Part shown: positions 9,732 to 19,947 of the stretch, in pieces
Layout of the letters: every line of letters begins with the position of its first letter
Numbering within the stretch: position 1 is the first letter of the stretch
Origin: Gnetum montanum
Lineage: Eukaryota; Streptophyta; Gnetopsida; Gnetales; Gnetaceae
Direction of reading: 5' to 3'
Assembly: GCA_015680685.1 (NCBI GenBank)
Contig: MNCI01036314.1
Span: forward strand, 3,535-36,180
DNA length: 32,646 nt
Made by a program: the position numbers and the translations under genes
Notes under the pieces: generated by a model
The model's input: only the letters and a program-made list of their open reading frames with translations
Database searches by the model: none
What the model was told of the DNA's origin: nothing

Positions 9732-10215
9732 ATGGCGAGTAACTATAATTTCATAAATTAGATACAACCCTAACAAGAGTAAGAAATTATGCTTGATTAC
9801 ATGAGAGTCAAGGTTTGAAAGCTTCCAACTATCACATCTAAAATTGCCTTTGAGATAACTCTTATTGAAACTATTGTGATGGATGATGATAATAAGATGG
9901 CACAAATGTTAATTTCATTGAGTATATTTGATGAATCTATACAATTAGTCAAGAATTAGGATTTTTCATGCAAAATATGGAAAAAGCTAGAGGAAACATT
10001 TTAAGTCAAGAAAAAGTTAGAGCTACTATTCCTCCAAAACCAATTAAACTCACTATGCTTAAAGGAAGATGAAACTACTACCATCCTTATATATATGGTG
10101 TTAATGTTACAAGCCAAATTATAAGCTTAAAATGCACAAGTTTTGAATGAAATCATAAAATTTTACCTGCTTTGGATGCTACCACTATCATACAATGTCA
10201 ATCTTAGCAATATTG
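9732..10215 (+). pseudogene. Copia-type gag fragment, decayed
   Basis: Starting at the ATG at 9732, the frames carry the order of a Ty1/copia gag. There is a DDDNKMAQMLISLSI block, then a C-K-I-W-K-K-L-E-E-T-F motif (the usual 'A..IWd.L...F'), LFLQNQLNSLCLKEDE, LMLQAKL, and an LLWMLPLSY motif equivalent to 'LL.SLP.SY'. Three in-frame stops lie between them. The fragment runs with little break into the chromovirus-like gag that begins by about 10340, so a junction between two elements must lie around 10210-10340. No copia protease or integrase follows. Confidence 0.6.
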
Positions 10216-10339
10216 AGACACATGGAGGTGATGAGCATGTACATTTAAACAAAGAAGTTTCACAACCAAATGGAGATGGAATAGATGATGTAGAAAGATA
10301 ATCCAGCTATGGGAGTGTAGGAACCCATTAGCCAAGGAT

Positions 10340-10808
10340 TCTAATGGGTTAGAAACCTACTCATCAAATGAGAATTGCAAGGACTCCAACAATGGTAACT
10401 ACTTCTTTTATAGATAAACTTGATAAGGAGGATGAAGAAAGGCTTACTAGAGCATTCAGAAATGCTACTAGACTTCCATACATGGAGTTAAAGACTTTCA
10501 ATGGTGTAGATGACACTAATTATTTTTCAAGTTGGCTAAAGGCATTTGAAAAGTACATTGAGTTGAAAAAAGTACCAAATAAATTGAGGGCACCTATTGC
10601 TAAATCTAGATTAAATGGTATGGCTTCTACTTATTTGAAAAAGGAGTCCTAAGGTTATGAAAGAAAAAATGATCAATTCATAAGAGATTGACTTTTGAGG
10701 AAATATATGTTAAAAATAAAATTTGAATAGTCTCATCAAAGATAAGAGACTATCATCAAGTTGAAATTCCAAAGGCAAGGTAACAAGGATGTCAAAGAAT
10801 TCTACATC
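10340..10808 (+). pseudogene. gag: E3 (chromovirus-like Ty3/gypsy) gag, 5' portion, interrupted by E2
   Basis: The open frame at 10368-10652 gives a gypsy gag matrix-like head: a TFNGVDD...SSWLKAFEKYIE segment followed by LNGMASTYLKK, matching the usual 'F.G..D...WL..le' and 'L.G.A..W' motifs. After the stop at 10650 the frame drifts through K-rich sequence to ...DVKEFYI at 10808. There E2 is inserted. The same gag resumes at 23906 in the frame expected once one copy of ACATC and the insert are discounted. No LTR for this element was recognised upstream; its 5' end is lost or hidden behind the copia fragment. Confidence 0.7.
10804..10808 (+). repeat. Target-site duplication of E2 (left), ACATC
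   Basis: ACATC precedes the TGACAAG start of the 5' LTR and recurs at 23901-23905 directly after CTCATCA of the 3' LTR. Confidence 0.9.
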
Positions 10809-11649
10809 TGACAAGTCGCATTTTCATGGATTGCATCAATGAGGCCTCATTGATGCAAGTTGATCAACATGGGATTTAATGTGTTCTTGCCTATAAATAC
10901 ATGCTCACCTACCATGTTTATGGAATCTTTGGTCCTAGTTGTAGCAAAGCTCTTGCAGTTTTATCATTTGAAAGTTAGAATATTTTTCTAAGTGCCCATA
11001 GTAGGAGTTAAAGAGTGTATGAATCTTTATTCAAGCACTATTGTACCTAAGCATGGTAATATGTGTAGTAATAAAGAAGAGTTTTCTAATAAACCTTGTA
11101 GCACTTTAAAATAGATTAATTGTTTATTTATGCATTTAATATTTTATGCAATTTTCTATAATGCTTTATGTAATTAAGATAAATTAAGCTATATTAAATA
11201 GCCATTAATTAAGTACATAAGTATAACCACTTTGAGCATATTCTTGGTGCTTGGTAATCCTAGTAATGCTTAATGTTTGGTAAGCCAGTGGCATTAAATA
11301 TGTTTAGGATGTGTATGGAAAGTGGGAACAAATGGTTATGTTAGGATAAGTTATGTGTAGTTGATTAGATTAAATTAACAATTTAATTATTTTATTTTAT
11401 TCACTATTCTTTATCCTTAGGCAACTTAAAACATAAAATGTAAAAATGATAAAAATCATATACCTCAGTTGCACTTAACCATACCTTTGCCTTTCACAAG
11501 TTCAATTAGGAAGACAATGATTGTAATGATAGTTTCACTTCCTAGAGACTAGTGTGGTTAGAAGGAATTAGTCCATGGAATTCGACCAGATCATGCATGA
11601 AATCTTAGTGATTCGTATGATTGTGCGTAGGGTCTACTCCCACTCATCA
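10809..11649 (+). repeat. E2 5' LTR
   Basis: Starts TGACAAGTCGC (its partner starts TGATGAGTCAC) and ends CTCATCA. U3 carries a perfect 28-bp palindrome at 10831-10858 (half-site TTGCATCAATGAGG), then GTTGATCAAC at 10859-10868. TATAAATA lies at 10892-10899. Leader phrases such as 'agttagaatatttttc' and 'gcccatagtaggagtt' are shared with the 3' LTR and, more distantly, with E1. Confidence 0.9.
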
Positions 11650-11650
11650 T

Positions 11651-11670
11651 TGGCACCATTGCCAAGAACT
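11651..11670 (+). other. Primer-binding site, tRNA-Asp type (E2)
   Basis: TGGCACCATTGCCAAGAACT matches the tRNA-Asp complement (TGGCGCCGTTGCCGGGGAT...) in its first 13 bases except for transitions at former CpG sites. It sits one base after the LTR. Confidence 0.8.
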
Positions 11671-11809
11671 TATAGTTTGATACATGTACTATCTAGGAAT
11701 TAGTGAATATTATTTAAGATCATTGGAATTAATCCTAAGATCACCATCATTCAAAAAATTAATAATTCCAATTATAAATTAATCATACTATATTTTTCTC
11801 TAATCCAAA

Positions 11810-14200
11810 ATGTCTTCTTCTCACATGCATGATGATTCAAAACCACCAATACCCCAAGAATTCAAAGTGGTGTATATTCACCCAAATGAGTTTGTACCTA
11901 ATTTCACCTTCATCCTACATCATGATGAGTAGCTATAGTGGAGAGATATGGATGGCAACATTGTGTTACCTCTTAACCAATCTATTCATGGGATGCTGCT
12001 TCAAACTCTTAAGAGGTTGGGATCTAGGACCTCCATGATGAATACGTTGTGTAGGACCATGACTATCAAGACTATAATCCCATAAAAAAACAATGCAAAT
12101 GAGATCGACACCAAGAGAAGTGCCATGAAGTTACAAATGGGAAATGGTTTACCAACTGCTTCTTCTTGCTGAAGAAAAATGATACTAAGGATCCTCCCTC
12201 TGGGAGTTCTCAACATGAAGATTCTCCATCCCTTAACATTGGTGATTTGGGCTTGAACCCAAATCTATAGTCCACTATCAACAATCTAGGTTCAAGAAAA
12301 AGTGGGAGTCAAGTCATGAACTTGGGCAAGCATCATGATGATAGAAAATCTAATGATCATGGTCATGATAAGTGGAGAGGAGGTGGTAGACACCATGATG
12401 ATGGTATTCTTCATTTCTCTTTGTCCTCTTCATCTACATCTTCTTCTTCATCCTTCTTTCAATTTGATCAAAATCGTAAGGGACAAAACCATGATGGAGG
12501 TGAACAGTGAGACAATGATCATACACACCACCATGATCAAAGGGATAGCATGGGACATCATAGAGGCAGTCAAGATGCCAACTAGGCATATAAAAAATAG
12601 CAGAATCAAGTGATTGGATATGAACAATATCCAAAAATTTGATAGGGGATATAACTCAAATTCATAGATCCATCTTCAAGCCTTTCATGATGCCTATGCC
12701 TTGTACAACATAGAAAACAATTAGCAAAAACTTAATCTATTCCCCAAGACACTCATAAAGGAATTTAAAATTTGGTACCACTTCTTGGAGATCAAATCAA
12801 TTCATAGATGGAGTATGATGTTTGAGCTATTCAATGATAAATATCAGGCATACTCTAGAGTGTCCAATCTAAGAAATAAAATCCAAGTCTAGTGACAAGG
12901 AACACATAAACCCTTTGACATAGCCATAGAGAAGTATTATTCTCTTTTACACAGATGTCCTAGCTAAGTTATTCTCAATGAGAGTAGCATTGCCATATCA
13001 TAGATGTGCTATGATCAAATACAAGGAGAACTCTTAGGGTCTATGCCTAAGGAAAACTATCAAAACTATAAGGTGAGTTGAGAAAACAAGAAAGTACTAC
13101 ATAGTATAATTGAGATCCTTCCATCAAAAAAAGGGAGGTTCAATTCTATGACAATGAGGAGAAAGCACCACTTGATGAGGTGATGCAGTGAAAACCCTTG
13201 CTGATTCAAAAATTTATATCTAAAATTTTGACTAAGATTAAAAAAATGTAGGAATCGTTGGATGAAAGATTTCAAACTACTTTAAAATTGTGGAAGAATC
13301 CAAAAAATAAGGTAGTGATCATGATCATAGGAAAAAGAAAGAAGCTAAACATGCCTACCAAATGGGTACGGGCAAGGTTGTGGTAGTAGAAGAGGTTGTG
13401 GAGTTAGAATTAAATGATGATGGTGGGTGTGACATATACCAATATGAACATCCCAAGGTATGTTTTCCTATTATGTCACACTTATAGGACTCTAGGGTGT
13501 ATACTATGAATCCTAGACTAGCACAAAGGCAAGCATCTAGAATGTTTAACCCAAGGTAGTCCCACCAACAACAATAGTCTTATTATCTAAGTGAAGCTCC
13601 ATCATAATTGTATGAGCAGTATCAATAGTGGTAACACCCAAAGTCATGGGGATGCCATCACCAAGGTAGCAGTACCCTTACAGGTAGCCAGATCTATATG
13701 GGTACTATGTTCAGCANTAGTACCCTTACAGGTAGCCAGATCTATATGGGTACTATGTTCAGCAACCAATGTCTTTGTGTGACTCTTCTAGTCATGCTTC
13801 TTTTTAGCATCACTAATATCCTCCAAAGTATTATAGAACGCCTTCTCCATCTACTAGAGAGGAAACCCCATATCCCTATCACCCTCCTCATCTTTCAGCA
13901 CATACTCCTCCACCCTCAATCCAATTACTCCCTAATCCATCCATGTAAGGTAAAATTCCTATGTAGCAATAGCAGCATAATGCTACCAAGGCTATTAACT
14001 TACAATTTCCTCCTCAATCAAGTGGTTTAGAACCCAGTTCTCCTAAAAGGTCATTCTTCTAAACCAATAGCCCTACTAAGCCCTCACCTACTTATGTAGC
14101 TAGTCATCCTATATCTCCTTCATCTTTTGCATCCATTCCTTTCAAGAGCCCTTCAAACCAAAAGCCTTCCAAGATCCATATAGTTATGTTAGCCCATGTT
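11810..14200 (+). pseudogene. gag: E2 gag, decayed
   Basis: Orthologous in layout to E1 gag. It starts at the ATG at 11810 (MSSSHMHDD...). A His/Asp/Arg/Ser-rich low-complexity stretch spans about 12316-12560, including a run of serines. The gag core at about 12738-13060 has FPKTLIKEFKIWY, a W-x-M-M-F-E-L-F segment and SNLRNKIQV. A DGGCDIYQYEHP block comes near 13425, and a Gln/Tyr/Pro-rich tail from about 13500. Many stops replace Gln codons: near 13664-13690 the QQYPYRQ stretch reads as stop-Q-Y-P-Y-R-stop. An N at 13717 with a duplicated 46-bp segment disturbs the tail. Confidence 0.75.
13671..13764 (+). repeat. 46-bp direct duplication flanking a single N
   Basis: Positions 13671-13716 and 13719-13764 are identical, with N at 13717. 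The E1 gag has this segment once, so the second copy is probably an unmerged contig overlap rather than a biological repeat. Open frames across 13591-14030 owe their length to it. Confidence 0.9.
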
Positions 14201-14289
14201 GTATCTGATTGGATCAAGGCTAGTAACCTTCCTAGGAAAAGAGCTAATCTTGGAAGTCCTCTCATCTATTTGCATATTTTTGGGAATGA

Positions 14290-14660
14290 GCCGTACAAGG
14301 CTCTTCTTAACTCAAGTTCTAGAGTTAATTTAATTTTTCAAAAAATGAAAACTGCTTAGAACCTGCCTCCTCTCAAGAAGAGCAACATCTATTTAGAATT
14401 GGTAGATTAGTCCATCACTATTTCTTTGAGACTAGTGAAGGAAATTATGACCATTATCTATGGGTGGTCATATCTTGCCAATTTCCTAGTAATCAAAGTT
14501 AACAATTGTAAGGGGAACTTTCCAATCACTATGGGAAGAGCTTTGTTGAACACTATTATTACATGAATGGGAATCAAATATCTTTCCCTGGAGGTTTCCA
14601 AGGAAAATGTATTCAGAAAGATTAAGAAGAAGCAAGTTCCATGCATCACATATAGTAATA
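14290..14660 (+). pseudogene. E2 aspartic protease, catalytic Asp lost
   Basis: The segment L-L-N-S-S-S-R-V-N-L-I at about 14302-14335 aligns with the E1 active site L-D-S-G-S-R-V-N-L-I: the catalytic Asp is Asn and the Gly is Ser. LPPLKKSNIYLELVD, a VKEIMTI segment and ITMGRALLNTI follow, as in E1. Stops and these substitutions make it inactive. Confidence 0.75.
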
Positions 14661-15189
14661 CCAAGTGAAACTGTATGCAGAAACTTTGGTTTATTAAAAG
14701 CACATCAATCAAAGCATGTAGATAGTGTGTAAATTAATTCAAAATATAAAGGTTCCTATATGCAACAACCACAAAACAATAGGGTACCCAATGGTTGACA
14801 ACTGATTTTGAGAATAGCACTCTTTACATGGAACCTACTGAGAGCTTAACTTATGCCTATGTTAAAAGTATGGATGAACTAGAGCTAGTTCATCATCAAC
14901 TCTCTGATGATGAACTTAATGATACCAATTGAAGAGAGTTGAAAATCTCTAACAGTTTTAAATAGGATCCCTTAGAGTTGAAAACTCTACCTACCAGCAT
15001 GAAATATGCATTTCTAAAAAATGGCAAGTTGGTGATAGTTAATGCCAACCTTGCTTCTAAGTAGAAAAGGATGTTGTTGAAGGTGGTCAACAAATGGCCA
15101 ATAGTCTTTTCTTGGTCATATCCTAAACTCACATAGATTGATCCTAAGATATGCTAGCATCGCATCTATACCGATTCAACCATAAAGCC

Positions 15190-16460
15190 AAAAAGGTAGC
15201 AACAGCGACAACTAAACCCCAAATTAAAGCAAATCATCAAAGAGAAAATTGAATAACTCCTTAAGGCAAGGTTCATCTATCCAATTATGGATAGCAAGTG
15301 AGTTAGCCCACTTGTAAATGTGTCAAAGAAAGATGGAAAATGGTGGATCTATATTGATTTCAAGCTGATGAACATGGCAACATTTAACGATAATTTTCCA
15401 TTTTCATTTGTGGACTAGGTGTTGGATATTATTTCTGGGCATTGCTATTATAACTTCCTAGATGGTTAAGTGGCAATAACTAGATTTAGATCACATCCAA
15501 GGATTAGGCCAAAACAACATTCACAAGTCCTTGGGGGACCTTTTCATATTGTAAGATGCCCTTTGATCTATGCAATGCCCTTATAACTTTCCAACACCTT
15601 GTCCTGAGTATTTTTTAGCAACAAAAATTAGTAGCAAGGTAGAAGTCTTCATGGATGGCTTCTCCACCTATGACACTACATTTGAGAAATTCCTAAAACA
15701 CCTTAAGCAAGTGCTTAAAAGGTGCTTAGAGACTAATCTTCAACTCAATTGACAAAAGAGCAATCTCATGGTCTAGGAAGGCATTGTGTTGGGACAAAAA
15801 ATTTCTCAAGTAGGGATTAAGGTGGATCCTAAAAAGATTCAAGCCATCCAAGGAATAACCCGTCAATTAGAAACCATTAAAGATGTTCGATCATTCCTTG
15901 GACATAATGGATACTACTGATGATTCATAGAGAATCTCTCTAAGATCATGAAATTGTTGGTCAAGCTTACAAAGAAAGATGTTCTGTTCATATGGACCAA
16001 TAAATGTGAAAAGGCATTCCAATAGCTTAAGGAGAAGCTTCTAGATACTCCAATTCTACAATCACCTAATTGGTTCCATCCAGTTCACATCATGATGAAT
16101 GCATCAAACTATGCCTTGGGAGTTGTGCTTAAGCAGTTGAATGATTAGAAATGTCCATATTACATCCACTATGCAAGCTCAATCATTGTGGATGCACAAC
16201 TTAATTACACCACAACAAAGAAAGAGTTGATGACCATGATGTATGCTTTGGAGAAGTTTAGGTACAATGTGCTTGGATATAAGGTGTTTGTGCACACTGA
16301 CCATAGTACCATTTTCTTCCTAATGAAGAAACCAATGATGAGCCCCTGTGTCATACGATGGCTAGTGATCTTGTAAGAGTTCGATCTCATAATGGTAGAT
16401 CGAAATGGACCTAAGAATGTGGTTGCTAATCACTTGTCTCAATTACAATGGGATAATAAA
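15190..16460 (+). pseudogene. pol: E2 reverse transcriptase and RNase H, decayed
   Basis: The RT opens with RQLNPKLKQIIKEKIE and an ARFIYPIMDSK.VSPLVNVSKK segment, followed by WWIYIDFKLMN, DNFPFSFVD and CYYNFLDG. The catalytic YXDD-equivalent box reads V-F-M-D-G-F near 15648, where the family has F-M-D-D-F. It continues with LKRCLETNLQLN, EGIVLGQKISQ and DVRSFLGHNGYY. RNase H starts at about 16075: the usual CDASDYA reads MNASNYA, and VDAQLNYTTTKKEL, ALEKFRYNVLG and VHTDHS are clear. It ends at NVVANHLSQL near 16440. This is the Athila pattern. Stops occur at VD*V, V*EG and L*EF, where relatives have Gln. Confidence 0.85.
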
Positions 16461-16589
16461 GAGGATGAGAGCTCTCTCTAATTAATTTCTTGATGAATTT
16501 CTCTTTGCTGGTGCAATAAATGAACAAGTGCCCACTAAACCAAAATGGTACAATGGCTTCCTCACTTATCTTCTCACTCAAGAGATGCC

Positions 16590-17800
16590 ACAAGAATTAG
16601 ATCACTAAAAGAAACAATAGTTTCTTCATAAGGATAAATTCTTCATGAAGATTAATGAACACCTTTACAAGGTGTGCACTGATGGCCTGGTTTGTTGGTG
16701 TGTTCCTAATACTCACCAACTGCACATTCTTTAAGTCATGCATGGGGGTCCTTATGAGAGACACTATGCAAGGATACACATGGTTATTAAAATCTTGATG
16801 GCAAGGTATTATTGGCCAACAATCTTTAAGGATTTCCACTAGTTCATCTGCTCTTGTGAATGCTACCAACAAGATAGTGGGATGATCATTCAAATGGAGG
16901 AACCTCAGTAGTGGATCTAGCCACTAGAACCCTTTGACATTTGGGGCATAGACTTCAAGTGTTCCATAACACCCATGTCAAATGAAAAGGCATACATAAT
17001 ATTCACTATTGACTATTGTACAAAATGGGCAAAAGTAGTGGCTGCCACCAACTGCACATCATCCACTATTGCATAGTTTGTACAACAAAATGTTGTAAAT
17101 AGGTTTGGAGTGCCATATGCACTGATTTCTAATAATGGTACTCATTTTACAAGTGCTAATTTTCGCAAGCTCATACAATGCTTAGGGGTTAAACACAAAT
17201 TAATAATATCTTATCATCCCCAAGTCAATAGTCAAGTAGAGCTTACCAATAGGAAGATCATGAAAATCTTAGTAAGAACAATTAGCAAATATAGGAGATA
17301 CTGGAGCACAAAACTTAATGATGTCCTCTAGGCATATCGCTCAACATGGGAACTCCCTATAGGCTACTCTCCTTATGAGTTTGTGTATCAAAAATTACCA
17401 ACTTTGCCAATTCAATCTAAGCTCTGTACACTTTCAACAACTTATGACCTTGAACTTGACATGAGCCTAGCATAAAAAGAGATATTGATAAACCTTAACA
17501 TGCCAAATAAGAATCGATTGGTGGCCTTGTCCTTAAATGAAGTACATAAAGCATTTAGTAAACAATGCCATAACCTTAGAATAAGGAAAGTGAAATTTTA
17601 ACTTGAAGATAAGGTTCTCTACAAGAACCCTATATACAACCTCAACAAACTAAGTTTCAAACATTGTGGAAAGGACCTTACATCATTTATGAAACTTTTT
17701 ATTTTAGGGCCATGTTAATTTACAAACCTAAGAGCCTACACAAGAAATAGCTGGTCAACATGCAACAAGTTAAACCTTTCCTTGAGCCCATGCAAGCTAA
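16590..17800 (+). pseudogene. pol: E2 integrase, decayed
   Basis: The HHCC zinc-binding domain is visible at about 16737-16875: H-G-G-P-Y...H, ARYYWPTIFKD, then C-S-C-E-C-Y-Q-Q. The catalytic core starts at FDIWGIDFK (16934), where the first Asp is kept. The second catalytic residue is changed, since ALISNNGTHF at about 17113 has Asn for the usual Asp. The Glu lies in QVELTNRKIMKIL near 17240. AYRSTWELPIGYSPYEFVY follows. The C-terminal part, with KVLYKNP-like remnants, ends near 17780. A TGG-to-TAG stop precedes the AYRS motif. The enzyme would have joined element cDNA to host DNA; this copy cannot. Confidence 0.85.
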
Positions 17801-19940
17801 TGTAATCAACGCCTCATCGAATGAACAACCACACTCAATCTTTTGGATCTCCTCCTTTCAACTTAGTCATGGAGGAGATGGCCATCCATTCTAACTATAT
17901 AAATGGCTCCTCAATTTTTCTACTTTTTTGTTTTACGCTTTCTTTGTTTTTATACCATTTTTATTTTACACTTTATTATTTTTTCAAATTTTTGCTTTAC
18001 AACATCGTTAGTATGTTTTATTTTTCTTGAATAATGTTACAATTTCTTGTATACTTTACTTTATTTTGGTGTGAATTTTTCTTATTTTCTAATAAAAATG
18101 CTTTATTGCCAATAGGACTTAGTGATGATGTAGCTAGTTACCAATGGTGGTTTGTACCAAATGTTTTTGATTGCTAATTTTTGGTTTCTATTTTTGAATT
18201 TTGATGACTAAAACTAAGACAAGTTTCTTTTTCAAGGAACAAGCAATGAGTTCACGTTATCCACCCATCCACCTGCTCTATGGTTTTCCTAGTCTTGGAA
18301 ATATGAGGTTCCTCTTTCATTAATAACACTTTAATGAACTTGTGACCTTGGTAGTTTTCAAGCTTGGAAAAGATTCAAAGGTTTGAAAAGGTTGTGATTC
18401 AAGAGGATTCAATACTCTTTGTGCCTCTCTACTTACTTGAATGCATGAGTGTTTTCCTAGATTTCTTACCATTCTATGTCAACCAATAACAAAAAATTGA
18501 ATAAGTCTTTGCATGGTGTGGTTCCCATCCAAAAATTCATGAAAAACGTAACATGTTCAAAACAAAACATGATGGGAATTCAAAGCACACCCCTTAGACA
18601 AAATAAACAAGTTACAAGCACTAGGTTATGGGACTAAAAAGACATGTTACCCATGCCTAAATATCTCCCCTAACTAAGGCACTTTCTTACTTCCTGCTTT
18701 CTTTTTCTTCTCAAATAATAATAATGGTTATCTTTGGGAGCATTCTTGTCTCTTGAGGGGGTGGACTAGTACTAGAGTGATGATGTAAAGTCACTAAAAA
18801 TTGTTCCTTTTGGTTTAGACCAAGTTTGGACTTTATCAAGTCATTTAACCATGAAACTCACAAGGGAGTTCATATGACCATGATTGGGACATCCATTTTA
18901 TTTTCTATCTCATCCATCAATGCTCTCCATAACTCACCTTAGTATCAGTTTTCATGTTTTTGTTTAATATCTTAGTTTGTTATGTTGAAATTCTTAGGTA
19001 GATTCTTCGGGTTTCAGTCCTTAGCTTTTCATAACCATTAATCAACTGTGGGACCCACAGACTCCTTAGTTAAGGATATGTAAGGGTAAAAAGGGCATAA
19101 GCCAGCTATGGGGAGGACCCACTTGCATAGCTCTTGGTTGGACTAGTTAAGTCCCTTATCCTTAGACATTTTTGTAATCAAATTTTTGCATTTCCAATCG
19201 ATTGCATCCACTAGTGTGCTTCTTAAGGCGTTTCTCCAATCATTCTTCATCTTTTGTGAACTCTTAAATCCTCTTCATGTATTTCATTGTGTTCTTGGAT
19301 TTTTAGCCTTCCATTTGCCTCAAATTTCATTCAAAAATTTCTTATATTTTTTGAATTTTGACTTGGTCAACCATTATCAATAGCTACATCAACTAGACCC
19401 AGTCAACGTAGTTGACCATATCGACAAGGCCTAGTCAATGTAAGAGAAAAATTCTATAAATAGAACTCACCACGTAGAAATTTTTTGCCATTTTCTTCAA
19501 ATGTAAGGAAAATTTTTATAATTTTTCAAAGCCCAAAACCTTCTAGAGCTCATAACTTTCAAATTGTTTATCTAATTCAAATCATTCTTCAATCCTACAA
19601 CTTCCAAATGTATGCTCTATGTCATGAGGGCCACAAACCTTAGGTTTTTAACAAAAAAATTTTAAAAAATTTTCTTACTTTGGGTTTAATAAATAAAATA
19701 ATATTAAATTACTAACCTATGAGAGTTAAACCCTTCCAACACACTTCAATAACCTATCTAATTAGATAATAATAAAATAATAATAAAATAATCAAACAAG
19801 TCATGCTCACAACTTAGCCAAGTGTAACTACCCCAAGAGATAAGGTATTCCAAGTGTTTCAAAGTTACACATTTAGTACTAATCTTTGGTCATTTTGTGA
19901 TTACAAATGACACCTAGACCAAAATGCCTACAAGAAGGAG
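17801..19940 (+). other. E2 long non-coding region between pol and third ORF
   Basis: This region begins with a purine-rich stretch (ATGGAGGAGATGG, 17869-17881), equivalent to the one in E1 and possibly an internal polypurine tract. A T-rich stretch with 'ttgttttac' repeats follows to about 18060. About 1.1 kb then matches E1 6530-7450 in scattered conserved blocks. Near 19420-19560 there is sequence reminiscent of a leader ('ctataaatagaactcacc', TATA-like, at about 19453), which could be a promoter for the third ORF. No protein motif is seen; open frames at 17821-18030 and 19186-19383 are AT-rich chance frames. Confidence 0.55.
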
Positions 19941-19947
19941 AACCATC

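Noticed and set aside
13591-14030. Two open frames spanning the N at 13717
   Set aside because: Their length comes from the duplicated 46-bp segment and the ambiguous base; the real gag frame here has stops.
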